Shown here piece by piece: positions 32,688 to 41,546 of a DNA stretch of 64,000 bases. Positions within the stretch are counted from its first letter, which is position 1. Every line of letters starts with the position of its first letter. The stretch lies in assembly GCF_030063475.1 (NCBI RefSeq), contig NZ_JASIRT010000019.1, forward strand, positions 1-64,000, in the 5' to 3' direction. A program made the position numbers and the translations under genes. Source of the stretch: Roseomonas sp. E05. Its GTDB lineage: Bacteria; Pseudomonadota; Alphaproteobacteria; Acetobacterales; Acetobacteraceae. The notes below the pieces were generated by a model. The model was not told the DNA's origin. It did no database searches and worked only from the letters and a program-made list of their open reading frames with translations.

Positions 32688-33202
32688 GCGGGAATGCGGC
32701 CTTTCGCCAGCGCCACGCGGGTGGAGCGGTGGTGCGCATGGCAGATCGCCACCGCCAGCGCGTCCGAGGCGTCGGCGCGCTTCAGCGTGGCGCCGGGCAA
32801 CAGGCGGCGCACCATGTCCGCGACCTGCTCCTTGTCGGCATGGCCGGTGCCGACCACGGCGCGCTTCACCTCCATGGCCTGGTATTCCGCGACAGGCAGG
32901 CCGGCCAGCGCCGGCGCCAGCAGCACCACGCCGCGCGCCTGGCCAAGCTTCAGCGCCGCGCCGGGGTTCTTGTTGACATAGGTGTGCTCCACCGCCGCCT
33001 CGTCCGGCTTCCAGAGGTCCATCAGTGCGTTGAGCGCCCGGTGGATCTGGCAGAGCCGCTCGGCCAGGGAGAGGTCGGTGGTGGTGGAGATCACCCCGTC
33101 GGCGATGTGGCGCAGCCGGTTGCCGCTGCTCTCCACCACGCCCCAGCCGGTGTGCTGCAGCCCGGGGTCGAGGCCGAGAAGGCGCACCATGCCCCCGGAC
33201 AT
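32684..33202 (-). CDS. ruvC: Crossover junction endonuclease RuvC
   Basis: A 172-residue RNase H-fold resolvase that cuts Holliday junctions. The first catalytic Asp is in RLLGLDPGLQHTGWGVVE, the catalytic Glu in AAVEHTYVNKNPGAALKLGQARGV, and C-terminal acidic residues in KRADASDALAVAICHAH. The start at 33202 may be replaced by MVRLLG at 33190. It follows yebC by 5 bases. Confidence 0.96.
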   Translation of the reverse strand: MSGGMVRLLGLDPGLQHTGWGVVESSGNRLRHIADGVISTTTDLSLAERLCQIHRALNALMDLWKPDEAAVEHTYVNKNPGAALKLGQARGVVLLAPALAGLPVAEYQAMEVKRAVVGTGHADKEQVADMVRRLLPGATLKRADASDALAVAICHAHHRSTRVALAKGRIPA

Positions 33203-33207
33203 CCCAC

Positions 33208-33957
33208 TCAGGCCGAGAGCTTCTGCAGCACGGCCTCGGGCACCTCGAAATTGGCCGTCACCGCCTGCACGTCGTCATGCTCGTCCAGCACGTCCACCAG
33301 CTTCAGCACGGAGCGCGCCTGGTCCTCGTCCAGCTCGACGGTGACGTTCGGGCGCCATTCCAGCTTGGCGCTCTCCGCCGGGCCGAATTTTTCTTCGAGC
33401 GCATCGCGAACCGAGAACAGGTCCTCGACCGCCGTGCGGATCTCGTGGCTTTCCTCGCCGCTCTCGACATCGGCCGCGCCGGCCTCGATGGCGGCCTCCA
33501 GCACCTCGTCGGCGCTGCCGGCGCTCGCCGGGAAGCGGACCACGCCCATGCGCTCGAACTGGAAGGCCACCGAGTTGGTCTCGCCCAGCGCCCCGCCATA
33601 CTTGGAGAAGGCCGAGCGGATGTCGGAGGCGGTGCGGTTGCGGTTGTCGGTCAGCGTCTCGACGATGATGGCGACGCCGGCCGGGCCGTAGCCCTCGTAG
33701 CGCACCTCGACATAGTCCTCGCCGCCCGCCGCGCCGGTCGCCTTCTTGATGGCGCGGTCGATGGTGTCCTTGGTCATGTTGGCGACGCGCGCCGCCTGCA
33801 CCGCCGAGCGCAGCCGCGGGTTCGAGGCCGGGTCGGGAAGGCCCTGGCGCGCGCTCACCGTGATCTCGCGGATCAGCTTGGCGAAGATGCGCGCCCGCTT
33901 GGCGTCCTGCGCCCCCTTGCGGTGCATGATGTTCTTGAACTGGGAATGGCCGGCCAC
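33208..33957 (-). CDS. yebC: YebC/PmpR family protein
   Basis: A 249-residue protein, a probable transcription- or translation-related factor; members act on translation of difficult motifs or as regulators. The start [21 protein letters not shown] and three-domain layout are typical. It starts at a GTG (33957) with GGAGAG upstream. It is the promoter-proximal gene of the ruv-tol block. Confidence 0.94.
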   Translation of the reverse strand: MAGHSQFKNIMHRKGAQDAKRARIFAKLIREITVSARQGLPDPASNPRLRSAVQAARVANMTKDTIDRAIKKATGAAGGEDYVEVRYEGYGPAGVAIIVETLTDNRNRTASDIRSAFSKYGGALGETNSVAFQFERMGVVRFPASAGSADEVLEAAIEAGAADVESGEESHEIRTAVEDLFSVRDALEEKFGPAESAKLEWRPNVTVELDEDQARSVLKLVDVLDEHDDVQAVTANFEVPEAVLQKLSA

Positions 33958-34169
33958 GCGGTGCTCTCCGGTATTCTCGTGATGTTCCGGGCTGTCGCGG
34001 AGCTATAGCCTCCCGCGCGCCCGGATGCGAGGGGGGCGCCTTCCCCCGCCTGGCCTGCCGCATCCCAGGGCGGAGCAACCGCGGACCATGGCCGCCATTC
34101 TCATCGTGCCGCCGCTCCCCACGCCTGCCGGCGCGGCGGACGGCTTGCCTGCCGGAGGGAGCGGAACGG

Positions 34170-35219
34170 ATGCGCAGCGCCTTTGCCCAAGCGACCACGA
34201 GCAATGCCGGCCAGAGGGCCGCCGAGCAGATCAGCATCTCGGTGGATGGCCTCCAGGCCAAGCTCGACGGCTGGGTGGACGGCTTCTTCGCCCTGCTGCC
34301 GAACATCGCCGTGGCAGCGGTCGTCCTCGGTGTCTTCTGGGTGTTCGGCGGCCTGACCCGGCGCAGCTTCAACCGCTGGGCCGTGGCGCACCAGCGGGAG
34401 AACCTGGGCGAGGTGCTCGGCGGCTTCCTGCGGCTGGCGCTGATCATCGCCGGCGGCCTGCTGGCCACCACCATCGTGCTGCCCTCGCTGAACCCGGGCG
34501 ACCTGGTGGCCGGCCTGGGCGTCGGCTCGGTGGCGATCGGCTTCGCCTTCAAGGACATCCTGCAGAACTGGCTGGCCGGGGTCCTGCTCCTGCTGCGGCA
34601 GCCGTTCCGCCCGGGCGACCAGATCGTCATCAACGGCTTCGAGGGCACGGTGGACCACATCGAGGCACGCGTCACTGCCATCCGCACCTATGACTCGCGG
34701 ATGGTGCTGGTGCCCAACAGCGACGTCTACACCAACGCCGTGGTGGTCAACACCGCCTTCGCCAAGAGCCGCTCGCAGTACGACGTCGGCATCGGTTACG
34801 GCGACGACATCCGCGCCGCGCGCGGCATCATCCTCGACGCCATCGGCGGGCTGGAAAGCGTGGAGGCCGACCCCGCCCCGGAGGTGCTGGTGACCGATCT
34901 CGCCGCCTCGCAGGTGGTGCTGCGCGTCTTCTGGTGGTCCGACCCGCGCCGGTACGACCGCGTGCACACCAGCTCGCGGGTGGTGGAGGCAATCAAGTAC
35001 GCCCTGGACGAGGCCGGCATCGACATGCCTTTCGAAACCCAGGTGCACCTGCTGCACGACCAGACGGACGAGCTGGATGGCCGCCGCGGCAAGCAGCGCG
35101 AGGGCTGGCCCGCGCCGCGAGGCGCCGCCCCCCGGCCCCGCTTCGAGGCGCTATCGCGGCAGGATCGCCCCGAGGCAGGCCGTGGGGAGCGCGCCGGCGG
35201 CGCCAATGCCGCGGACTGA
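34170..35219 (+). CDS. MscS-family mechanosensitive channel
   Basis: A 349-residue membrane protein. Three hydrophobic helices (about 35-60, 85-105, 110-130) end in the pore helix GLGVGSVAIGFAFKDILQNWLAGVLLLL, the MscS signature. The beta domain QPFRPGDQIVINGFEGTVDHIEARVTAIRTYDSRMVLVPNS follows, and then the cytoplasmic domain with a Pro/Arg-rich tail. It is a tension-gated channel for osmotic downshock. A GGAGGGAG site precedes the ATG. Confidence 0.93.
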   Translation: MRSAFAQATTSNAGQRAAEQISISVDGLQAKLDGWVDGFFALLPNIAVAAVVLGVFWVFGGLTRRSFNRWAVAHQRENLGEVLGGFLRLALIIAGGLLATTIVLPSLNPGDLVAGLGVGSVAIGFAFKDILQNWLAGVLLLLRQPFRPGDQIVINGFEGTVDHIEARVTAIRTYDSRMVLVPNSDVYTNAVVVNTAFAKSRSQYDVGIGYGDDIRAARGIILDAIGGLESVEADPAPEVLVTDLAASQVVLRVFWWSDPRRYDRVHTSSRVVEAIKYALDEAGIDMPFETQVHLLHDQTDELDGRRGKQREGWPAPRGAAPRPRFEALSRQDRPEAGRGERAGGANAAD

Positions 35220-35407
35220 CCATCCCCGTCACGGCTGCCCAGCCCTCCGGCCGGAGCCCGGCGCCCCGGACATGGGCGCTCCCCCCTTCCATGCCGCCGC
35301 CCTGTTCGAGGTTCTCGCCGCCCTCTACACCCCGCCGCGCCAGCGGGTGCTGGAGAAGGTGACCGATCGCATCGGCCTGCGTGGCAACTGCCCGGGCGGG
35401 CGCGGCC

Positions 35408-35854
35408 TCAGGAGCCGGCACCCCGGAGCTTTCCGGTCAGGCCGGCCAGCGCATCCCGCAGCGCGCCGAGCGCATCTTCCGTTTCGTTCAGGGAGCAGGC
35501 CAGGTTGGCCCTGATGCTGGCCGCCTGGCAGCGCAGCGAAGCGCCCTTCTCGGTCAGGCTTATGCGGACCTGCCGCTCGTCCTCCGCGTCGCGCTGCCGG
35601 CGCAGCAGGCCGTTCGCCTCCATGCGCTTCAGCAGGGGCGTCAGGGTGCCGGAATCGAGGTGCAGGCGGGCGCCGATCTCCTTCACCGTCCGCCCTTCCT
35701 GCTCCCACAGGATGAGCAGCACGAGATACTGCGGATAGGTCAGCCCCAGCGGCTCCAGCAGCGGTTTGTAGGCCGCGGTGAAGGCATGGTTGGCCGCATA
35801 GACGGCGAAGCACAGGTTGTCCTCCAGCCGGCCGCAGGATGGGGATTGTGTCAT
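35408..35854 (-). CDS. ohrR: OhrR-type MarR family peroxide regulator
   Basis: A 148-residue winged-helix MarR protein. The reactive Cys15 in NLCFAVYAANHAF is where OhrR senses organic hydroperoxides. The helix-turn-helix follows in GLTYPQYLVLLILWE...LHLDSGTLTPLLKRMEANGLLRRQRD. It represses ohr; oxidation of the Cys releases DNA. It diverges from ohr across a 133-base intergenic region holding a palindromic operator. Confidence 0.92.
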   Translation of the reverse strand: MTQSPSCGRLEDNLCFAVYAANHAFTAAYKPLLEPLGLTYPQYLVLLILWEQEGRTVKEIGARLHLDSGTLTPLLKRMEANGLLRRQRDAEDERQVRISLTEKGASLRCQAASIRANLACSLNETEDALGALRDALAGLTGKLRGAGS

Positions 35855-35913
35855 CGAACCTCCGGATCCGCTTGCAGCGTGTCCTAGCACGAAATCACCT
35901 TGCCTCCGTTCAT

Positions 35914-35940
35914 ATTGTGCACTATCGAATAGCTCGCAAT
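35914..35940. promoter_or_regulatory. Probable OhrR operator between ohrR and ohr
   Basis: An imperfect palindrome: the left half ATTGTGCACTAT (35914-35925), a CGA spacer, and a right half whose complement is ATTGCGAGCTAT (35929-35940). Nine of twelve positions match. It lies 60 bases from ohrR and 48 from ohr, in an AT-rich stretch unlike the surroundings, consistent with bidirectional control by OhrR. Confidence 0.6.
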
Positions 35941-35987
35941 GAGTTCCTGGGCAAAAGTAGCCGGCGCACCTTCGAAAGGAGACACGC

Positions 35988-36413
35988 ATGTCCGTGGACG
36001 TGAAGTACAGCACCGAGGCGACCGCCACCGGGGGCCGTGACGGCCGCTCCCGCACCACCGATGGGGCGCTCGACGTGAAGCTCTCCACCCCGAAGGAGCT
36101 GGGCGGTGCCGGCGGCGCCGGCAACAATCCGGAGCAGCTTTTCGCCGCCGGCTACGCCGCGTGCTTCCTCGGCGCCCTGAAGTTCGTCGCGGCGCAGGAG
36201 AAGGTCCGCGTGCCGGAGGACGCGACCGTCTCCGCGAGGGTGGGGATCGGCCCGCGCGTGGCGGGTGGCTTCGGCATCACCGCCGACCTGACGATCTCCC
36301 TGCCCGGCATCGAGCGGGCCAAGGCCGAGGCGCTGGTGCAGAAGGCCCATCAGGTCTGCCCCTATTCGAACGCCACGCGGAACAATGTGGATGTGGGCCT
36401 GACGATCGCCTGA
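35988..36413 (+). CDS. ohr: Organic hydroperoxide resistance protein
   Basis: A 141-residue Ohr/OsmC-fold peroxidase that reduces organic and fatty-acid hydroperoxides with lipoyl thiols. The two catalytic Cys are in [14 protein letters not shown] and [12 protein letters not shown]. The AAAGGAGA site is ideal. It is divergent from ohrR and is followed by two hairpins. Confidence 0.95.
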   Translation: MSVDVKYSTEATATGGRDGRSRTTDGALDVKLSTPKELGGAGGAGNNPEQLFAAGYAACFLGALKFVAAQEKVRVPEDATVSARVGIGPRVAGGFGITADLTISLPGIERAKAEALVQKAHQVCPYSNATRNNVDVGLTIA

Positions 36414-36423
36414 CCAGGCGGCC

Positions 36424-36464
36424 GGCGGGAAGGGGTGCCGCAACCGGCTCCCCTTCCCGCCTTT
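36424..36464 (+). terminator. Hairpin directly after ohr
   Basis: A perfect 12-bp stem (36424-36435 with 36450-36461) is followed by three T residues; a second hairpin follows at 36474. Confidence 0.5.
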
Positions 36465-36473
36465 GATGCGCCG

Positions 36474-36506
36474 CCCGCTCACCGACGAGCGGGTGGTCCT
36501 TTTTTT
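36474..36506 (+). terminator. Terminator after ohr
   Basis: A 7-bp stem (36474-36480 with 36487-36493) is followed by GGTCC-like bases and then seven T residues. It lies between the convergent ohr and ymdB genes. Confidence 0.75.
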
Positions 36507-36536
36507 ATGGCCGCCGGAGCGCCGTGCTTCCGCCGC

Positions 36537-37358
36537 TCAGAATTCCGGCATGGCAGGCGCCAGCTGGCCGCCCAGCCGCACCGGCGCGATCTGCCTCGCC
36601 AGCCCGGTGGCGTCATCCGTCTCGATGAAGACCCCGGACAGCGTCGCCGGCCCCTCTGCGGGGGCCAGCTTCTCGCCCGGCACCTTGCGCCAGAAGCGCA
36701 GCGCAGCGCCGCCCTTCTGCATGCCGATCACGCTGTCATAGTCGCCGCACATGCCGGCATCGGTCATGTAGGCGGTGCCGTTCTCCAGGATGCGGTGGTC
36801 GGCGCTCGGCACATGGGTGTGGGTGCCCACCACCAGGCTCACCCGCCCGTCGAAGCTGTGCGCGAAGCCCATCTTCTCGCTGCTGGCCTCCGCATGAATG
36901 TCCACCACGATGGCCTGGACACTGCCACCGGCGCCCATGCTGTACCGCGCCAGCTCGGCCTGGGCGCCCCGGAAGGGATCGTCCAGCGGCTCCATGAAGA
37001 GGCGCCCCATCACGTTCAGCACCAGCGCCTTGCGGCCGCCGGGCACCTCGACCACCGTGGCGCCGCGCCCGGGCGTGCCGGGCGGGTAATTCAGCGGGCG
37101 GATCAGCCGCGGCTCGCCGTCGATGAAGCCGATGATCTCCTTGCGGTCCCAGGAATGGTTGCCGAGGGTCAGCACATCCGCTCCGGCGGCGAGGAAGGCG
37201 CGCACCATGTCGGGGGAGACGCCGAAGCCGTGGCTGGCATTCTCGGCATTCACCACCACCAGGTCTGCCCTCAGGCGGGTGCGCAGGCCGGGCAACTCGG
37301 CAGTCAGGGCGTCGCGGCCGGCACGGCCCACCACATCGCCCAGGAACAGGATCCGCAA
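36537..37358 (-). CDS. YmdB-family metallophosphoesterase
   Basis: A 273-residue calcineurin-like phosphoesterase of the TIGR00282/YmdB family, some members of which hydrolyse 2',3'- or 3',5'-cAMP. Metal-binding motifs: RILFLGDVVGRAG, VVNAENASHGFG, LGNHSWDRKE and VGTHTHVPSADHRI. It starts at a TTG (37358) with AGGA upstream, 6 bases after the cyclo-ligase stop. The substrate in this organism is unknown. Confidence 0.88.
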   Translation of the reverse strand: MRILFLGDVVGRAGRDALTAELPGLRTRLRADLVVVNAENASHGFGVSPDMVRAFLAAGADVLTLGNHSWDRKEIIGFIDGEPRLIRPLNYPPGTPGRGATVVEVPGGRKALVLNVMGRLFMEPLDDPFRGAQAELARYSMGAGGSVQAIVVDIHAEASSEKMGFAHSFDGRVSLVVGTHTHVPSADHRILENGTAYMTDAGMCGDYDSVIGMQKGGAALRFWRKVPGEKLAPAEGPATLSGVFIETDDATGLARQIAPVRLGGQLAPAMPEF

Positions 37359-37364
37359 CGCGTT

Positions 37365-37970
37365 CTATCCTCTGTTGGTCGGAAGGAAGCCGGCCTCAGT
37401 GGCGATGCCGGCGAGCGGCTGGTCATGCGCGCCGACCGGCACCGCCGGCACCTCCTGCGCGGCATAGGCCACGCCGATGGCACGGGCACCCGGCAGCCCG
37501 GCGAGCGTCCGGTCATAGTAGCCACCGCCATAGCCGAGGCGCATGCCCCGGCGGTCGAAGGCCAGCAGCGGCACCAGCAGGAAGTCGGGAGCCATGACGT
37601 CCCCCTCGGCCGGGACGGAGGTGCCGAAACGCCCAGGCGCCAGCGCCGCGCCGAAGCGCCAGCGGCGGAAGACAAGCGGCTGGCCGCGCGGCGGCGTCAC
37701 CGGCAAGGCGAGCGCATGACCCGCCGCCTCCAGGCGCCGCATCAGCGGCCGGATGTCGATTTCCTCTCCCATGGGCCAGAAGCCGCCAATCACGGCGCCG
37801 CGTGGCGGCGGGAAGGCGGCGAGCACGACCTCGGCCAGCGCCTCGGCGGCGCCCTGGGGGTCCAGCGCACCGCGGGCAGCCAGCGCAGACTGGCGCAGCG
37901 CGGCCTTGGCGGCGGCGAGCGGCGGCGGGTCGGCGGAAGGATCGGGAGAAATTGCGTGCGGAGCCGCCAT
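37365..37970 (-). CDS. 5-formyltetrahydrofolate cyclo-ligase
   Basis: A 201-residue enzyme (YgfA/Fau family) that converts 5-formyl-THF to 5,10-methenyl-THF with ATP. Conserved phrases: AAKAALRQSALAARGAL, the PRGAVIGGFWPMGEEIDIRPLM pocket and the GYGGGYYDRTL nucleotide loop. It lies just downstream of the 6S RNA candidate, a widespread arrangement in proteobacteria. Confidence 0.92.
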   Translation of the reverse strand: MAAPHAISPDPSADPPPLAAAKAALRQSALAARGALDPQGAAEALAEVVLAAFPPPRGAVIGGFWPMGEEIDIRPLMRRLEAAGHALALPVTPPRGQPLVFRRWRFGAALAPGRFGTSVPAEGDVMAPDFLLVPLLAFDRRGMRLGYGGGYYDRTLAGLPGARAIGVAYAAQEVPAVPVGAHDQPLAGIATEAGFLPTNRG

Positions 37971-37975
37971 GGCCG

Positions 37976-38115
37976 TTGGCGTATTATCCTCCTAAGGCCT
38001 GCGTTAGCAGGTGGGCACCAGGTAGCCGGACCAAGATCCGGCCAGAGCCAGCTCCCGGAGGATGCTTATTGGCCCCAGGGATAAATTGCCTGACGCACCG
38101 GGCAGCTCCGCATTG
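37976..38115 (-). ncRNA. ssrS: 6S RNA candidate (ssrS)
   Basis: The 151-base gap between zapA and the cyclo-ligase gene is where ssrS lies in many proteobacteria. On the minus strand it can fold as a rod: an outer stem (38057-38063 with 37986-37992), a terminal helix GCCGGA/TCCGGC (38025-38042), and a small hairpin CCTGC-TAAC-GCAGG (37998-38011) on the 3' side, as in alphaproteobacterial 6S RNAs. 6S RNA binds sigma-70 holoenzyme to mimic an open promoter. The exact ends are not visible, and no clear -35/-10 was found. Confidence 0.55.
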
Positions 38116-38121
38116 CCTCAT

Positions 38122-38448
38122 TTAGGGATGGTCGAGCGATGCGGCAATGCCCTCGATGCGCTCCGCGATGCGGCCGAGGCGGTCGGCCAGCCGCGGATCG
38201 GCGGCGGCGCCCTGCGGCGGCATCGAGCGGGCACGCGAGAGCTCGACCCGGAGGTCGTGGATCTCATCCGCCAGCAGCAGAGCGGCCAGCAGCAGCAGGC
38301 GGCTCTCGCCATACTGGCCGCCCATCGCCCGGATGGAGGCAACACGGCGGTCCACATCCGCCGCCAGCGCGATGAGATGTCCCTCCTGCCCATCTTCGCA
38401 GGAGACGGGGTGGGTGTAGCCGCCGACGCGAACCGTGACCTGGCCCAA
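38122..38448 (-). CDS. zapA: Cell division protein ZapA
   Basis: A 108-residue protein that promotes FtsZ bundling. The start QVTVRVGGYTHPVSCEDGQEGHLIALAADVDRRVASIR and the coiled-coil C terminus are typical. It starts at a TTG (38448) with a GGAGAG site inside the end of the upstream gene, whose stop is 2 bases away. Confidence 0.88.
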   Translation of the reverse strand: MGQVTVRVGGYTHPVSCEDGQEGHLIALAADVDRRVASIRAMGGQYGESRLLLLAALLLADEIHDLRVELSRARSMPPQGAAADPRLADRLGRIAERIEGIAASLDHP

Positions 38449-38450
38449 GC

Positions 38451-38735
38451 TCAGCTCTCCTCGCTGCTAACGTCCCCCGGCATGGCGGGGCTTTCGGGTA
38501 TACCCGATTCGGGTGCCATGACACCCTGCTCGGCCGGGGAGACGGATGCCGTGCCCTCGATCTCGGCCAGCGCGCCGCGCAGCCGCTCCAGGGTTTCCTC
38601 CAGCCGCGCGGAGAGCGCAGCCACGGCCTCGGGCGGAACACCTGCGGATTGGATCGGGCGCGCCGCGAGTGCCGCCGCCAGTCTCTCCACCGCCTGCTCC
38701 AGCCGGGCCGCTGCCTCGCCTACGCTCTCACTCAT
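38451..38735 (-). CDS. Small coiled-coil protein upstream of zapA
   Basis: A 94-residue acidic protein. Residues 1-65 are predicted coiled coil (EAAARLEQAVERLAAALAAR...SARLEETLERLRGALAEIEG) and the tail is Ser/Pro/Glu-rich. It resembles the DUF4164/ZapB-like proteins often encoded before zapA in Alphaproteobacteria and may be a division-associated partner. The function is inferred from position only. Confidence 0.65.
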   Translation of the reverse strand: MSESVGEAAARLEQAVERLAAALAARPIQSAGVPPEAVAALSARLEETLERLRGALAEIEGTASVSPAEQGVMAPESGIPESPAMPGDVSSEES

Positions 38736-38862
38736 GCTGCCGCCCTTGCTCGCGCCGTGCCATTCATTGCCAGAGGCTTTACGCGGCGGGCGCCGCCAGG
38801 GTCAACGTCGCCCGCTGTCTGAAGGCTGCGCCGCAGTCTCGGAAACATCCTGGAAGAGTTGC

Positions 38863-39327
38863 ATGAAAGCGGTCCGGCCGCCAGCGAGGCGGGGAGTGAT
38901 GGTGCGGAGCGCGGAACAGGTCGCGCTGGCGCTGCGCACGGCGGAGGCGCTCGGCCGGAGCGAGGCACTCCCCCTCGTCTCGCCGCCCGGCGCGGCGCGC
39001 TGGCTGGGCGCGCCCCTGTTCCTGGCCATGGTGGCCGAGGGGGCCCGGCAGGCGGCCGAGGGGCGGCCTCCGGCGCCGCTGCCGGTGCTGGACTGCCGCA
39101 CCGCGCCCGGCCTGGCACTGGCGGCGTTGCGTGCGGGGCTGCCCGTCGTGGTGCTGGAACCGGAATGTCCCGCCTTCGCAGCGGCCGAGGCCGTGGCGAG
39201 GGCCCTGAACGCCGCCATCTGGCCCGCGCCGCCGCCCGCGGTCGACCTTGGGCCTGGCCGGGCGACAGCGCCCCGCACACATCTCCGTTTGACCCGCTGG
39301 CTGGCGGCGGAAGAACCAGGGGGGTGA
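38863..39327 (+). CDS. Hypothetical protein upstream of class I aldolase
   Basis: A 154-residue soluble protein (or 142 residues if the ATG at 38899 with GGGGAG is used). Ala/Leu/Pro-rich, with VDLGPGRATAPRTHLRLTRWL near the C terminus and PVLDCRTAPGLALAALRAGLPVVVLEPECPAFAAAEAVARAL in the middle, suggesting an alpha/beta fold. I do not recognise a characterised family. It runs in the same direction as the aldolase, 63 bases ahead of it, and may be co-transcribed. Confidence 0.6.
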   Translation: MKAVRPPARRGVMVRSAEQVALALRTAEALGRSEALPLVSPPGAARWLGAPLFLAMVAEGARQAAEGRPPAPLPVLDCRTAPGLALAALRAGLPVVVLEPECPAFAAAEAVARALNAAIWPAPPPAVDLGPGRATAPRTHLRLTRWLAAEEPGG

Positions 39328-39390
39328 TGGTGACAGCGCCGTAAGCCTCGGCTAAAGCCCGGACACCGCGCCGATACGGAAGGAATCACC

Positions 39391-40314
39391 ATGAAGCTCA
39401 CGCGCCGCGTGAAGGAAATCCTCTCCTGGTATGAGAGCGACAACCCGGGCACCAAGGCGAACCTCGCCCGCATCCTGATGGAAGGCAAGCTCGGCGGCAC
39501 CGGGCGGCTGGTGATCCTGCCGGTGGACCAGGGCTTCGAGCACGGCCCGGCCCGCAGCTTCGCGCCGAACCCCGCCGCCTATGACCCGCGCTACCACTTC
39601 GAGCTGGCGATCGAGGCCGGGCTCTCCGCCTATGCCGCGCCGCTCGGCATGATCGAGGCCGGCGCCGCGACCTATGCCGGCGCCATCCCGACCATCCTGA
39701 AGGTGAACAGCTCCAACAGCCTGTCCACCACCAAGGACCAGGCCGTGACCGGCACCGTCTCGGACGCGCTGCGGCTCGGCTGCTCGGCGATCGGCTTCAC
39801 CATCTATCCGGGCTCCGAGTACCAGTTCGAGATGATGGAGGAGCTGCGCGAGCTGGCCGAGGAGGCCAAGGCGGCCGGCCTCGCCGTCGTCGTGTGGTCC
39901 TATCCGCGCGGCCCGAACCTGGACAAGACCGCCGAGACGGCGCTCGACATCTGCGCCTATGCCGCGCACATGGCCGCGCTGCTCGGTGCCCACATCATCA
40001 AGGTGAAGCCGCCGACCGAGGCGATCTCGCTCGACGCCGCCAAGAAGACCTACGAGAAGAGCCCGGTCCCCGAGATCGGCACCCTGGCGGGCCGCATCAA
40101 GCACGTCACGCAGGCCTGCTTCGGCGGTCGCCGCCTGGTGGTCTTCTCGGGCGGCGAGGCCGGCACGGCGGAAGCCATGGTCGAGATGGCCAAGGGCATC
40201 CATGCCGGCGGCGGCAACGGCTCGATCATCGGCCGCAACACCTTCCAGCGCCCGAAGGAAGAGGCGCTGAAGCTGCTGTCCGACATCATCGCCGTCTACA
40301 AGTCGTCCAACTGA
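39391..40314 (+). CDS. Class I fructose-bisphosphate aldolase (DhnA type)
   Basis: A 307-residue archaeal-type (DhnA/FbaB) aldolase that cleaves fructose-1,6-bisphosphate in central metabolism. The Schiff-base Lys is in [11 protein letters not shown], and phosphate-binding Gly residues are in [42 protein letters not shown] precedes the ATG. The thiE start overlaps its stop (TGATG). Confidence 0.93.
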   Translation: MKLTRRVKEILSWYESDNPGTKANLARILMEGKLGGTGRLVILPVDQGFEHGPARSFAPNPAAYDPRYHFELAIEAGLSAYAAPLGMIEAGAATYAGAIPTILKVNSSNSLSTTKDQAVTGTVSDALRLGCSAIGFTIYPGSEYQFEMMEELRELAEEAKAAGLAVVVWSYPRGPNLDKTAETALDICAYAAHMAALLGAHIIKVKPPTEAISLDAAKKTYEKSPVPEIGTLAGRIKHVTQACFGGRRLVVFSGGEAGTAEAMVEMAKGIHAGGGNGSIIGRNTFQRPKEEALKLLSDIIAVYKSSN

Positions 40315-40982
40315 TGGCCGCGTCCGCCAAGGCGGATGCGCATGGCGGCAGCGGGTCTCCCCGCTGCCGTCTCTACCTGATCACGCCCCCTGCCCTCGAC
40401 CCCACCCGCTTCGCGGGCGAGCTGGCACGGGCGCTGGATGCGGGCGATGTCGCCGCTGTGCAGCTCCGCCTCAAGGAGGGGGATGACGACACGCTGCGCC
40501 GCGCGATCGACGCGCTGCGCCCCGTCGCGCAGTCCCGCGACGTCGCCTTCCTGCTGAACGACCGGGCCGATCTCGCCGTGCAGACGGGCTGCGATGGCGC
40601 CCATCTCGGCCAGACCGACGGCGACCATGCGGCGGCGCGCAAGCTGCTCGGGCCGGACCGCACCCTCGGCATCACCTGCCACGGCAGCCGGCATCTCGCG
40701 ATGGAAGCCGGCGAGGTCGGGGCCGACTACGTCGCCTTCGGCGCCTTCTTCCCGACCCTGACCAAGGCCGTCGAGCACCAGGCCGAGATCGGGCTGCTGG
40801 AATGGTGGTCGGAGATGTTCGAGCTGCCCTGCGTCGCCATCGGCGGCATCACGGCGGCCAATTGCGGCCCGCTGGTGCGGTCGGGGGCGGATTTCCTGGC
40901 CGTGGTGGGCGCCGTCTGGAACCATCCCGAGGGCTCCGCCGCCGGCGTACAGGCCATGAACGCGGCGATCGCCGCCGCCTGA
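40314..40982 (+). CDS. thiE: Thiamine phosphate synthase
   Basis: A 222-residue TIM-barrel enzyme that joins HMP-PP and thiazole phosphate to thiamine phosphate. Visible: [47 protein letters not shown] and the phosphate-binding [14 protein letters not shown]. It overlaps the aldolase stop by one base, an unusual partner for a thiamine gene. The convergent cupin stop lies 8 bases downstream. Confidence 0.88.
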   Translation: MAASAKADAHGGSGSPRCRLYLITPPALDPTRFAGELARALDAGDVAAVQLRLKEGDDDTLRRAIDALRPVAQSRDVAFLLNDRADLAVQTGCDGAHLGQTDGDHAAARKLLGPDRTLGITCHGSRHLAMEAGEVGADYVAFGAFFPTLTKAVEHQAEIGLLEWWSEMFELPCVAIGGITAANCGPLVRSGADFLAVVGAVWNHPEGSAAGVQAMNAAIAAA

Positions 40983-40990
40983 GCCCCCCC

Positions 40991-41476
40991 TCAGGGCCGG
41001 CGCGGCACGGCCTCGCCGCTCACGGGGCAGGCCGGCGGGTCCGGCAGCCGCGCGATGCGCGCGCGAAGCTCCGCCACCTGCCCGACGACGCCGCGGTGCT
41101 GGTCCGGCTGCTGCCCCGCGGGATAGGCGCCCACGACCAGAAGGTCCTCGCTGGCCTCCAGGCACTGATGACCCGTGCCGGCGGGCAGCATCACCACGTC
41201 GCCCGCCTCCAGCTCGAAATCCTGCCCCGCCTCGCCGCCCAGCCGCACCCTCACCCGCCCGCTGACGATGGCCAGCGCTTCGTGCGCGGTGGTGTGGAAA
41301 TGGACATAGGGAAAGATGCCGTTGCGCCAGGCGGGCGGCCAGCCATGGCTGGCGAACAGGGCCTCCGCCGCCGCCGGCTCCCCGGCTGGCACCGCGGACC
41401 GATAAAGCCGGACCGGCAGGCGTGGATTGTTGGGAGCGTCCGGTTGATTCGTCAGCCAGACATTCTCTGATCGCAA
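40991..41476 (-). CDS. Cupin-domain protein (YjlB-like)
   Basis: A 161-residue single-cupin protein. The first motif is PYVHFHTTAHEALAIVSGRVRVRLGG and the second GDVVMLPAGTGHQCLEASEDLLVVGAYP. It starts at a TTG (41476) with GGAG 7 bases ahead. It lies 70 bases beyond ynjD on the same strand, so it may end the ABC operon. Metal and substrate unknown. Confidence 0.82.
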   Translation of the reverse strand: MRSENVWLTNQPDAPNNPRLPVRLYRSAVPAGEPAAAEALFASHGWPPAWRNGIFPYVHFHTTAHEALAIVSGRVRVRLGGEAGQDFELEAGDVVMLPAGTGHQCLEASEDLLVVGAYPAGQQPDQHRGVVGQVAELRARIARLPDPPACPVSGEAVPRRP

Positions 41477-41546
41477 AACGAATCTCCATTGCAGTGTTCG
41501 GGAGGCGAACGGTCAGGCACGAGCCGGGGTTGCGCTCAAGGCTGCG

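Noticed and set aside
40200-40400. TPP riboswitch for thiE
   Set aside because: thiE overlaps the aldolase stop codon, leaving no room for a leader, and no conserved TPP-riboswitch elements were found there or before thiD.
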